Assembly: GCA_028288445.1 (NCBI GenBank)
Contig: JAQBNT010000082.1
Location: 20,180-84,179 of the forward strand
Length of the DNA: 64,000 nt
Origin: Hymenobacter sp.
GTDB lineage: Bacteria > Bacteroidota > Bacteroidia > Cytophagales > Hymenobacteraceae
Reading direction: 5' to 3'
Under the pieces are notes generated by a model. It had not been told where the DNA came from. It worked only from the letters and a program-made list of their open reading frames with translations, and searched no databases. Numbering within the stretch: position 1 is the stretch's first letter; each line of letters begins with the position of its first letter. A program made the position numbers and the translations under genes. Below are positions 47,544 through 56,214 of the stretch, piece after piece.

Positions 47544-48095
47544 ATGAATCCGCTTTACCTGGTAGCCCTGCTCCCGCCCGAGCCCGTGTTTTCCCAAACC
47601 TGGGAATTGAAGCAGGAGGTGCACCGGCTCACCGGCAGCCGCAATGCCGTGCGCCTGCCGCCGCACATCACCCTCATCCCGCCACTGCGCCAGCCCGCAG
47701 CCTTCGAGGTGGCGGCCACGGCGGCCCTGGCAGCTTTCGCCGCCACCCAGGCCAGCTTTCAGGTGGGCTTGAACGGCTTTGCCTGGTTCGGCAGCCGCAC
47801 CTTGCTTGTGCGCGTGAGCGAGTCGGAGGCGCTCCAAGCTTTCCACGCGGCCCTCATGGACTGGTGCCGCACCCATTTGCCCGAGGTTGCCCCCGAAAAC
47901 CGGCCCTTCACCCCGCACCTCACGCTGGCCACCCGCGACCTGCCACCCGCGCAAGTGCCGGCGCTGCAGAAGCAGTTTGCGGCCCGGTCCTACGCCGGCA
48001 CGTTTGCCGTGCGCAACATCACGCTGTTCCGTCACGATGGGCAGCAGTGGCAGCCCCGGGCCACGTTTGAGCTGTCGCGGGCAGCGGGTGCCTAG
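47544..48095 (+). CDS. 2'-5' RNA ligase family protein
   Basis: Two H-x-T motifs: LPPHITLIPPL and FTPHLTLATRDL. Confidence 0.88.
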   Translation: MNPLYLVALLPPEPVFSQTWELKQEVHRLTGSRNAVRLPPHITLIPPLRQPAAFEVAATAALAAFAATQASFQVGLNGFAWFGSRTLLVRVSESEALQAFHAALMDWCRTHLPEVAPENRPFTPHLTLATRDLPPAQVPALQKQFAARSYAGTFAVRNITLFRHDGQQWQPRATFELSRAAGA

Positions 48096-48139
48096 CATAG
48101 GCAGCAGGCAGCCGTGAGCTTACCCAGCCCCGGCCAGCG

Positions 48140-48874
48140 TTAGAAATTGCAGTAGTCCGCGCTGCCCGTCATCTCGGCCCAGCGCGCCGACAAAAACTTG
48201 GCGTACGCCAGCGGCATCAGCCCATACGAGCCCACTGAGTGGCCGTCGTTCACCTCCACCACCACGGTTTTTCCGGCGCTGGTAACGCCGATATCCAGTG
48301 CAAAAGCGGCGGGCGCTTCCGGCAAATATGCCGCCAGTGCCTGCTCCACCACGGCCGGGTCGAAGTGAGCGCGCCAGTCGCCTTTGTAGGGCCGGGCGTC
48401 CAGAATGCGGCCGTAGCGCACGAAGCAGCGCCATTCGGCCACGAATTGCACCGGCTCGGCGCACCACACGGGGGTGTCCTGGTACTGGTCGCCGCAGCCC
48501 ACCAGGTCGCGCACGCCGCGCACCAGCACGCCCGTGAATTTCTTGGCGTCGTGGATGGGCTTCACGAACACCGGCCACTGCCCGGCATCGGCCGCCATGG
48601 CGTTGATGGTGCTCTGCCACAGCCGTCGCCCCAGAAACGGAAGCAGCGAATCGGGATAGCCCAGCTCCGACGGCACGGGCCGGCCCAGCGCCTGCAGGCT
48701 GGCCCGCACGGCCGCAATATGGCCCACCACCACTTCGTCGGGGGCATTGTCGCGCACCGGCTCTTCATCGGTATAGGGCACAATTTCCCAGCCCATTTGC
48801 TGGAAACCGTCCAGAGCCAGGTAATTATTGACGCTTTGGGGAATGCCGTGGTGGAAGTGAATGTGGGCGCGCAC
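48140..48874 (-). CDS. ATP-grasp domain protein (R2K-clade-like)
   Basis: PVFVKPIHDAKKFTGVLVRGVRDLV, ALDIGVTSAGKTVVVEVNDGHSVGSYGL. Confidence 0.7.
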   Translation of the reverse strand: MRAHIHFHHGIPQSVNNYLALDGFQQMGWEIVPYTDEEPVRDNAPDEVVVGHIAAVRASLQALGRPVPSELGYPDSLLPFLGRRLWQSTINAMAADAGQWPVFVKPIHDAKKFTGVLVRGVRDLVGCGDQYQDTPVWCAEPVQFVAEWRCFVRYGRILDARPYKGDWRAHFDPAVVEQALAAYLPEAPAAFALDIGVTSAGKTVVVEVNDGHSVGSYGLMPLAYAKFLSARWAEMTGSADYCNF

Positions 48875-48921
48875 GAGGGAATGGGCTGATGAACGGGCAA
48901 AGGTACCAGTACTATCGGCCA

Positions 48922-49149
48922 GCTTGCGGAGCCATCGGATACGCTTTCAGATGCGTTGGATGACTTGCGGAGCCATCGGACGCGCTTTCGGATGCGTTGG
49001 ATGACTTGCGGAGCCATCGGATGGCTTGCGGGGCCATCGGACGCGTTTGCGGAGCCGTTGAATGGCTTGCGGATGCGTTGGAACGGTTTCCGGAACCATC
49101 GGACGCGCTTCCGGATGCGTTGAATGACTTACCGCACGCGTTCAATGGC
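48922..49149. repeat. Degenerate tandem array, ~20-21 bp unit, two alternating variants
   Basis: Units such as CTTGCGGAGCCATCGGACGCG and CTTTCGGATGCGTTGGATGA recur about 11 times. Confidence 0.85.
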
Positions 49150-49185
49150 CCCTTATCACGGCAGAAGTCCCTGCAGGACCACAAA

Positions 49186-49221
49186 AAACGGTCCCATCGG
49201 CAGTTGCCAATGGGACCGTTT
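49186..49221 (-). terminator. Terminator of the 67-aa protein gene
   Basis: AAACGGTCCCAT/ATGGGACCGTTT with minus-strand T-tract. Confidence 0.8.
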
Positions 49222-49250
49222 AACCTGTTTAGTTGGTCGAAACCGGGCGC

Positions 49251-49454
49251 TTACTTGAATTTGGGCACGCCCGGCAGGTTTAGGTTGCCCCCTTTGTAGC
49301 GCTTGTACAAATACGCGGCACCGGCCGCCAGCAGGGCCCCTTTAACTAGCTTGCCCGAAGTAGAGCCGGCGGCGCGGGTGCCGTCTTCGTTGGTGCGGCT
49401 GCCAAACAGACCGGAAAGCAGGCCCCCGAGGGTGCCACTGGGAGAATCGCTCAT
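49251..49454 (-). CDS. Small hypothetical protein (67 aa)
   Basis: MSDSPSGTLGGLLSGLFGSRTNEDGTRAAGSTSGKLVKGALLAAGAAYLYKRYKGGNLNLPGVPKFK; terminator immediately downstream. Confidence 0.65.
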   Translation of the reverse strand: MSDSPSGTLGGLLSGLFGSRTNEDGTRAAGSTSGKLVKGALLAAGAAYLYKRYKGGNLNLPGVPKFK

Positions 49455-49511
49455 GAGTGAAATCAGGTTTAAGGTGAATGTCGGCTTTCTACGCTGAGTC
49501 CGCCCCCGTTG

Positions 49512-50573
49512 TTACCCCAGTACCCCGGCCGGCACGTTGTGCAGAATCAGCCACACCAGCTCCCGCAGAATCTCGGCGTCGTCCATCGAGCCGCTTTCGA
49601 TGCCCTTGCTCTGCGCATCGGCCCTTCTGATATTGTGAATGAGGCCCACCACGCGCTCGGGCGGGTACACGCGCATGGCCTGCTGATATTCCTTCTGGGC
49701 GAAGCTGTTCATGATGCCCAAGCTCTTGAACACGCCATCCGGCGGGTTCGCGCCGGCCTGATGCAGCACCAGCAGCTTGGTGAAGAAGTTGAACAGCAGC
49801 GTCAGGTTCGGGATGAGCGGGTTGGCCTTGGGGTTGGCGGCGAAGTAGGCCAGAATGCGGTTGGCCTTGAGCACGTCGCGCTGCACCAGCGCCTTTTGCA
49901 GTTCGAAGATGTTGTAGTCCTTGCTGATGCCCACCAGCCGCTGCACCAACTCCTCATCAATGGGCTGGCCGGGCTTCAGGTTCAGCACCAGCTTGTCCAC
50001 TTCATTGGCCAGCCGGCCCAAATCGGCCCCGATGTATTCGGCCAGCATGGCCGTAGCCTGCCCCGTGATTTGCTGGCCCCGCGCCCGCACGTTGGCCGTG
50101 AGCCACTGCGGCACCTGGTTGTCGTAGAGCTTCTTGCTGGTCATCAGCATGGCCGGCGAGTCTTTGCCCGAAAGCAGCTTGCCCAGCTTCTTGCGGCTGT
50201 CCAGCGTTTTGTGCTTGTAGCAAAACACCAGCACGGTGCTGGGCAGCGGGTTTTTCAGGTATGCCTCCAGAAAAGGCCAGCTCCGCTCCTGCTCCAGGTC
50301 GGCTACCGTCTGGGCCTCTTTCACGATGACGACCGAGCGCTCCGCCATCATCGGAAACCGCTTGGCCTGGCCCAGGATGCCCGTCACATCCACGTCCTTG
50401 CCGTACACCACCACCTGGTTGAAGCTGCGCTCGTGCTCGGCAAGCACGGTTTTCTCAATCAAATCGGCCACCACGTCGATGTAGTATGGCTCCTCGCCCT
50501 GCAAAAAATACACGGGCTGAAACTGCCGCTGCTGGAGCTGCTTAAGTATCGCGTCGGCTTCGAGAATGGGCAC
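49512..50573 (-). CDS. holA: DNA polymerase III subunit delta
   Basis: PVYFLQGEEPYYIDVVADLIEKTVL; HolA-like architecture. Confidence 0.9.
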   Translation of the reverse strand: MPILEADAILKQLQQRQFQPVYFLQGEEPYYIDVVADLIEKTVLAEHERSFNQVVVYGKDVDVTGILGQAKRFPMMAERSVVIVKEAQTVADLEQERSWPFLEAYLKNPLPSTVLVFCYKHKTLDSRKKLGKLLSGKDSPAMLMTSKKLYDNQVPQWLTANVRARGQQITGQATAMLAEYIGADLGRLANEVDKLVLNLKPGQPIDEELVQRLVGISKDYNIFELQKALVQRDVLKANRILAYFAANPKANPLIPNLTLLFNFFTKLLVLHQAGANPPDGVFKSLGIMNSFAQKEYQQAMRVYPPERVVGLIHNIRRADAQSKGIESGSMDDAEILRELVWLILHNVPAGVLG

Positions 50574-50731
50574 AGCAGAAGGGCTAGGGTATTTTGAAAC
50601 GGCGGGGCAAAGCGCCCCCGCTGCAAAATTAGGGCTTGCCTGTGCCCGCCCCTACCTTTGCGCCTCTTTATTATCGGCGGCGGACCGGGGCCTAATTCCC
50701 CCGCAGCCCGCGCCCCAGTACCCAAGTACTT

Positions 50732-52255
50732 ATGTCCCTGATTGAAGAACTGACGTGGCGCGGCATGTACCACGATTCCATGCCCGGCACCGCCGAACAC
50801 CTCGCCACCAACGCGCCCATCACCGGCTACATCGGCTTCGACCCCACGGCCGCCTCCCTGCACATCGGTAACCTGGCTACCATTATGCTGCTGGTGCACC
50901 TGCAGCGCGCCGGCCACCGCCCCGTGGCCCTGGTGGGCGGGGCCACCGGCATGATTGGCGACCCCAGCGGCAAATCGGCTGAGCGCAACCTGCTCGACGA
51001 AGCTACCCTGCGCCACAACCAGGCCGGTATTCAGGCCCAGCTGGAGAAATTCCTGGACTTCAGCGAAGGCCCCACCGGCGCGCTGGTGGTGAACAACTAC
51101 GACTGGTTCAAGGAAATCGGCTTCCTGGGCTTCCTGCGCGAAGTGGGCAAGCACCTCACCGTAAACTACATGATGGCCAAGGATTCGGTTCAGAAACGTT
51201 TGGGCAACCAACGTGAAATTACCTTTAATCAACTTTCATATCTCAAATCAGAGATTGAAGTATTATTAAGTACAGTGAAAGCCGCAACCGTTTCTCAGCA
51301 GAAAGAGGTAATTGACAAGGTTGAGTATTTATACGGTCGGCTTGATATGATTAGCGCGCTCTATGAGAACAATCCTAGAATTGAGCAGAAGGTCGATGAA
51401 GTAATGCGGCAGCTTGGTTACGACACAATCGAAGCAAAGGCAGGCATCAGCTACACCGAATTCAGCTATCAATTGCTGCAGGGCTACGATTTCGTGCACC
51501 TCAACAAAACGCTGAACTGCACCCTGCAAATGGGCGCTAGCGACCAGTGGGGCAACATCACGACCGGCACCGAGCTCATCCGTCGCCTCGCCAACGCCGA
51601 AGACCGCGAAGCCAAAGCCTACGCCCTCACCGGCCAGCTCATCACTAAGGCCGACGGCACCAAATACGGTAAATCCGAAACCGGCACCGTCTGGCTCGAC
51701 CCGGCCCTGACCTCACCCTACCAGTTCTACCAATTCTTCCTGAACTCCGCTGATGCCGACGCCCCGCGCCTCATCCGCGTGTTCACGCTGTTGAGCGAGC
51801 CGGAAATCTTAGCCATCGAAGCCGAGCACGCCGCTGCCCCGCACCTGCGCATCCTGCAGAAAGCCCTGGCCGCCGACGTCACCACCCGCGTACACTCTGC
51901 CGAAGCCACCGAAGCCGCCATTGCCGCCTCCCAGGTCCTCTTCGGCGGCGGCGACCTCGCCTCGCTGGATGAAGCCACGCTGCTCGACGTATTCGCCGGC
52001 GTGCCGCACCTGCGCGTGCTCCGCGCCGAAATGACCGAGCTCAACACCGCCGCTTTTCTTAGCGATTTCACGCTGCACAAAATCTTCCCTTCCAAAGGCG
52101 AAGCCCGCAAGATGATTCAGGCCGGCGGCGTGAGCATCAACCGCGAAAAAGTAGCTTCGCCCGATGCGCCAGTAGCCGCGCTACAGCATTTGGCCGGCAA
52201 ATACCTGGTGGTGCAGAAGGGCAAGAAGAACTATTTCTTAGTAGAGTTGGTGTAA
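50732..52255 (+). CDS. tyrS: Tyrosine--tRNA ligase carrying an internal in-frame insertion of ~80 aa
   Basis: [31 protein letters not shown]-like [28 protein letters not shown]-terminal S4 domain; insertion at ~51203-51442. Confidence 0.95.
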   Translation: MSLIEELTWRGMYHDSMPGTAEHLATNAPITGYIGFDPTAASLHIGNLATIMLLVHLQRAGHRPVALVGGATGMIGDPSGKSAERNLLDEATLRHNQAGIQAQLEKFLDFSEGPTGALVVNNYDWFKEIGFLGFLREVGKHLTVNYMMAKDSVQKRLGNQREITFNQLSYLKSEIEVLLSTVKAATVSQQKEVIDKVEYLYGRLDMISALYENNPRIEQKVDEVMRQLGYDTIEAKAGISYTEFSYQLLQGYDFVHLNKTLNCTLQMGASDQWGNITTGTELIRRLANAEDREAKAYALTGQLITKADGTKYGKSETGTVWLDPALTSPYQFYQFFLNSADADAPRLIRVFTLLSEPEILAIEAEHAAAPHLRILQKALAADVTTRVHSAEATEAAIAASQVLFGGGDLASLDEATLLDVFAGVPHLRVLRAEMTELNTAAFLSDFTLHKIFPSKGEARKMIQAGGVSINREKVASPDAPVAALQHLAGKYLVVQKGKKNYFLVELV

Positions 52256-52260
52256 AAACC

Positions 52261-52348
52261 GTCATGCAGAGCGCAGCGCAGCATCTTTACTGTGATAGTA
52301 AATCTGATTACTTCCTCGGTAAAGATGCTGCGCTGCGCTCTGCATGAC
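52261..52348. repeat. Intergenic palindrome with 30-bp perfect arms
   Basis: GTCATGCAGAGCGCAGCGCAGCATCTTTAC (52261-52290) / GTAAAGATGCTGCGCTGCGCTCTGCATGAC (52319-52348). Confidence 0.9.
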
Positions 52349-52371
52349 AGTCAATCAAACTCTATTGCATA

Positions 52372-52406
52372 AAAAAAGGCCCCACCAATCGGTGGGGCCT
52401 TTTTTA
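52372..52406. terminator. Bidirectional-type terminator
   Basis: AAAAAAGGCCCCACC/GGTGGGGCCTTTTTT. Confidence 0.88.
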
Positions 52407-52459
52407 TCGTCCACAGAATCCGCGAAATCCGAAGAATCCGCGCGAATCCGTGGTCTGGA

Positions 52460-52735
52460 TTACTTCTTAGCGGGAGCTTTTTTAGCCGGAGCGGCTTTAG
52501 CAGGAGCAGCTTTCTTAGCGGCCGGAGCGGCTTTCTTAGCAGCCGGAGCAGCCGTAGCAGCACCCGAGTTTTTGGTGTTCTGCACTTCGGTGCGGAACGC
52601 CTGCGCCATCGTTTTCAGCTCCTGCATGCCTTTGCGCACGCGGGTGCCAGCAGCGGCGTTTTGCTTGTCGTAGAATTTCGAGAAATCGTCTTCGAGCGAC
52701 ATCACGAGGTCCTTCAGTTTGCCAAAATTGTTCAT
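52460..52735 (-). CDS. Histone H1-like DNA-binding protein
   Basis: FGKLKDLVMSLEDDFSKFYDKQ N-terminus and Lys/Ala/Pro-rich tail AAPAAKKAAPAKAAPAKKAPAKK. Confidence 0.85.
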   Translation of the reverse strand: MNNFGKLKDLVMSLEDDFSKFYDKQNAAAGTRVRKGMQELKTMAQAFRTEVQNTKNSGAATAAPAAKKAAPAAKKAAPAKAAPAKKAPAKK

Positions 52736-52934
52736 TGGAAGTTGGGGTTGGGGGTGAAAAATGAGTTTGTGGTGGTGTTAAGCCGGCCCTAATATACAGG
52801 GATTTCAAATGCAAGCAAGTTTTTCAGTTTTTTTTAAAAACCCCTCTCCGGCTTTCAGGGGCAGATTTCGCCAAAAAAAAGGCCCTTTGCGCAAAGTGCG
52901 CAAAAAGCCAACCCATTAGAATAGTCCAAATACA

Positions 52935-52966
52935 AAAACGCGGGCCGCCTTCTCAGGCAGCCCGCG
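52935..52966 (-). terminator. Terminator of the SPT-like gene
   Basis: CGCGGGCTGCC...GGCGGCCCGCGTTTTTG on the minus strand. Confidence 0.65.
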
Positions 52967-52987
52967 TCAGTACTTGGCGAGGTGGTT

Positions 52988-54235
52988 TTAAACCGCCTCC
53001 GGAATCGCAGTCGTGCGGCTGTAGAGGCCCTTTTTGAGCTTCTCGGCCACGGCGGTAAACGCCACAATCGTTTCCTCTACATCTTCGAGGGTGTGGGAGG
53101 CTGTGGGGATGATGCGGAGCATAATCACACCCTTCGGCACCACCGGATACACCACAATAGAGCAGAAAATACCGTGATTCTCACGCAAATCCAGCGTTAC
53201 CTGCGTTGCATCGGCCACTGTGCCCTCCAGCAGCACAGGCGTCACCGGCGAGCTGGTGGTGCCCAGATTAAAGCCTTTTTCGCGCAGGCCGCTCTGCATG
53301 GCGCGCACAATCGTCCAGAGGTTTTCCTTGAGCTGCGGCTGGGTGCGCAGCAACTCCAACCGCTTTAGCGCGCCCACTACGAGGGGCATGGGCAGCGATT
53401 TGGCGAAAATCTGGCTGCGCATGTTGTAACGCAAATAGTCAATTACGCTTTCGGGCCCGGCCACGAACGCGCCGATGCTGGCCATGCTCTTAGCAAAGGT
53501 TGAAAAATAAAGGTCGATACCGTCCTGCACGCCCTGTTCTTCACCCGTTCCGGCCCCGGTGGCACCCATCGTGCCAAAACCATGAGCATCGTCAACGAAC
53601 AACCGGAAGGAGAATTTTTCCTTCAGCGCCACCACGCCGCGCAGGTCGCCCTGGTTGCCCGACATGCCGAAAACGCCCTCCGTAATGACTAGAATTCCGC
53701 CGCCGGTTTCGTCGGTCAGGCGCTTGGCGCGCTCCAGCTGCTTTTCCAGGCTGGCCATGTTGTTGTGCGTGTACACAAAGCGCTTGCCGGCGTGCAGGCG
53801 CACCCCGTCGATGATGCAGGCGTGCGACTCGGCGTCGTACACAATCACGTCGTGGCGGTTCACCATCGCGTCGATGATGGACACCACACCTTGGTAGCCA
53901 AAGTTGAGCAGCGTGGCGGTGGGCTTCATCACCATTTCGGCCAGTTCGTCTTCCAATTGCTCGTGCAGGGTGGAGTTGCCGCTCATCATGCGCGCGCCCA
54001 TGGGCAGGGCCATGCCGTAGTCGGCCGCGGCGTCGGCGTCGGCTTTGCGCACCTCGGGGTGGTTGGCCAAGCCGAGGTAGTTGTTCAGGCTCCAGGTGAG
54101 CACTTCTTTGCCCCGGAAAATCATGCGGGGCTTGATTTCACCTTCCAGCTTGGGAAAAGCGAAGTAGCCGTGCGCGTAGCTTGAGTGCGAGCCCAGAGGC
54201 CCGCGGTTGGCCGAAACCCGGTCAAAAATATCCAC
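52988..54235 (-). CDS. Alpha-oxoamine synthase family aminotransferase, probable serine palmitoyltransferase
   Basis: WSLNNYLGLANHPEVRKADADAAADYG, VDDAHGFGTMGATGAGTGEEQG, STFAKSMASIGAFVAG; GTG start inferred. Confidence 0.82.
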   Translation of the reverse strand: MDIFDRVSANRGPLGSHSSYAHGYFAFPKLEGEIKPRMIFRGKEVLTWSLNNYLGLANHPEVRKADADAAADYGMALPMGARMMSGNSTLHEQLEDELAEMVMKPTATLLNFGYQGVVSIIDAMVNRHDVIVYDAESHACIIDGVRLHAGKRFVYTHNNMASLEKQLERAKRLTDETGGGILVITEGVFGMSGNQGDLRGVVALKEKFSFRLFVDDAHGFGTMGATGAGTGEEQGVQDGIDLYFSTFAKSMASIGAFVAGPESVIDYLRYNMRSQIFAKSLPMPLVVGALKRLELLRTQPQLKENLWTIVRAMQSGLREKGFNLGTTSSPVTPVLLEGTVADATQVTLDLRENHGIFCSIVVYPVVPKGVIMLRIIPTASHTLEDVEETIVAFTAVAEKLKKGLYSRTTAIPEAV

Positions 54236-54452
54236 TGAAAAAACGGTATAGGGTGAGAAAAGAGCGGAAGAACAGCCGCTTGGGGAATTGCTATTGGCTT
54301 TACAACCCAAAACAGGGCTATCCACAAAGGTAGCCACCGCTTCGCGGATGTGCATAATTTGGGCTTAACAACCAAGTAATGGCCCGAGGGTTTGGGGTTG
54401 GGGGCGGGTTTCGCAGTTTCTTTGTGGGCGCTTTACAACGTTTAGGCCTAAA

Positions 54453-54582
54453 ACGTCATGCTCATCTGGCGTCCGCGTAGCCGAAGCATCTCGCGTGCAT
54501 TGCTAATTCAATCGTTTAACGGCATTGATTACTACCCCACGCGAGATACCTCGGCTACGCGGACGCCAGATGAGCATGACGT
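54453..54582. repeat. Intergenic palindrome with ~45-bp arms
   Basis: ACGTCATGCTCATCTGGCGTCCGCGTAGCCGAAGCATCTCGCGTG paired with CACGCGAGATACCTCGGCTACGCGGACGCCAGATGAGCATGACGT; two differences, both G-U compatible. Confidence 0.88.
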
Positions 54583-54613
54583 GCTAATTGATTCGTTCTT
54601 CCCTCCCACCCAC

Positions 54614-56125
54614 ATGAAAAAAATCACCAAGCTGCTCGTCGCCAACCGGGGCGAAATTGCTCTGCGCGTTCTGCGCTCCGCCAAGGAAATGGGCATTGCC
54701 ACCGTGGCCATCTACTCCGAAGCCGACCGCAACGCCCTGCACGTGCGCTACGCCGACGAGGCCGTGTGCGTGGGCCCGCCCGCCTCGAAAGACAGCTACC
54801 TGCGCGGCGACAAAATTCTCGAAGTCTGCAAGCAGTTGGGTGTCGACGCCATTCACCCCGGCTACGGCTTCCTCTCGGAGAATGCCGGTTTTGCCCGCGC
54901 CGTGCGCGAGGCGGGACTGATTTTCGTGGGCCCCAGCCCCGAGGCCATGGAAATCATGGGCGACAAGCTCTCGGCCAAGCAGGCGGTGCTGGCCTATAAC
55001 ATTCCGCTGGTGCCGGGCACGGCCGAGGCCATTTCCGACGTGCCCGCCGCTAAGCTGATTGCGCAGGAAGTTGGTTTTCCCATCCTCATCAAGGCCTCGG
55101 CCGGCGGGGGCGGCAAGGGCATGCGCATTGTAAACAACTCGGAAGAGTTCGAGGAGCAGATGCAGCTGGCCATTAATGAAGCCGTGTCGGCGTTTGGTGA
55201 TGGCGCGGTGTTCATTGAGAAGTTCGTGACCGGGCCGCGCCACATCGAAATCCAGGTGTTGGGCGACGAGCACGGTAACATCGTGCATCTATTTGAACGT
55301 GAGTGCAGTATTCAGCGGCGCCACCAGAAGGTGATTGAGGAAGCGCCCTCCTCAGTGCTCACGCCCGAGCTGCGCGCCCAGATGGGCCAGTGCGCCGTGG
55401 ACGTGGCCCGCGCCTGCGACTACACCGGGGCCGGCACCGTGGAATTCCTGCTCGATGACAAGCACAACTTCTACTTTCTGGAGATGAACACCCGCCTCCA
55501 GGTAGAGCACCCCGTGACGGAGCAAATCACGGGCCTCGACCTGGTGAAGGAACAGATAAAAGTAGCCCAGGGCGAGCCCCTCGCCTTCTCGCAGGCCGAC
55601 CTCACCATCACCGGTCACGCCCTGGAGTTGCGTGTGTACGCCGAAGACCCGCAAAACAACTTCCTCCCCGATATCGGAACCCTGACCACCTACGTGCGCC
55701 CCCAGGGCCCCGGCGTGCGCGTAGACGACGGCTTCGAGCAGGGCATGGACATTCCGATTTATTACGACCCGATGATTGCCAAGCTGGTTACCTTCGGGGC
55801 CGACCGCGCCGAGGCCATTGCCCGCATGCTGCGTGCCATTGAGGAGTATCAGATTACGGGCATCGAAACCACGCTGGGCTTCGGCCACTACGTGCTGACG
55901 CACCCGGCCTTCGTGAGCGGCAACTTCGACACGAACTTTATCCGCGACCATTTCACGCCCACCACCCTCGCCCCCGCCGCGCCGGACGAGGCCACGGCCA
56001 AAGTAGCCGCCGCGCTGGGGGCCATGCTGCTCAGCGAAAAGAAACCCAAAGCAGCCGCCGCAACCGGTGAAACGGCTGGCGCGGAGGTTTCGGGCTGGCG
56101 GCGGAACCGGCTGGGCGTGCGGTAG
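54614..56125 (+). CDS. accC: Acetyl-CoA carboxylase biotin carboxylase subunit
   Basis: MKKITKLLVANRGEIALRVLRSAKEMG, KASAGGGGKGMRIV, MNTRLQVEHPVTE; Ala-rich C-terminal extension. Confidence 0.94.
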   Translation: MKKITKLLVANRGEIALRVLRSAKEMGIATVAIYSEADRNALHVRYADEAVCVGPPASKDSYLRGDKILEVCKQLGVDAIHPGYGFLSENAGFARAVREAGLIFVGPSPEAMEIMGDKLSAKQAVLAYNIPLVPGTAEAISDVPAAKLIAQEVGFPILIKASAGGGGKGMRIVNNSEEFEEQMQLAINEAVSAFGDGAVFIEKFVTGPRHIEIQVLGDEHGNIVHLFERECSIQRRHQKVIEEAPSSVLTPELRAQMGQCAVDVARACDYTGAGTVEFLLDDKHNFYFLEMNTRLQVEHPVTEQITGLDLVKEQIKVAQGEPLAFSQADLTITGHALELRVYAEDPQNNFLPDIGTLTTYVRPQGPGVRVDDGFEQGMDIPIYYDPMIAKLVTFGADRAEAIARMLRAIEEYQITGIETTLGFGHYVLTHPAFVSGNFDTNFIRDHFTPTTLAPAAPDEATAKVAAALGAMLLSEKKPKAAAATGETAGAEVSGWRRNRLGVR

Positions 56126-56148
56126 GCTGCCTGTATTTGTTAAAAAAG

Positions 56149-56177
56149 AAAGCCCGGTTGAATCAGCCGGGCTTTTT
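56149..56177. terminator. Terminator after accC
   Basis: AAAGCCCGG...CCGGGCTTTTT. Confidence 0.8.
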
Positions 56178-56214
56178 GCATCCAGGTCAGCTAAAGCCTG
56201 TCTGTGGGTAATCG

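Noticed and set aside
48922-49149. CRISPR array
   Set aside because: Units are ~20-21 bp, degenerate, alternate between two related variants and have no unique spacers; no cas genes nearby.
48912-49184. 90-aa minus-strand ORF across the tandem array
   Set aside because: Translation is a product of the repeat periodicity; no ribosome-binding or conserved domain evidence.
51203-51442. Intein in tyrS
   Set aside because: About 80 aa is too short; no Cys/Ser N-terminal junction, no block B TxxH and no C-terminal HN.
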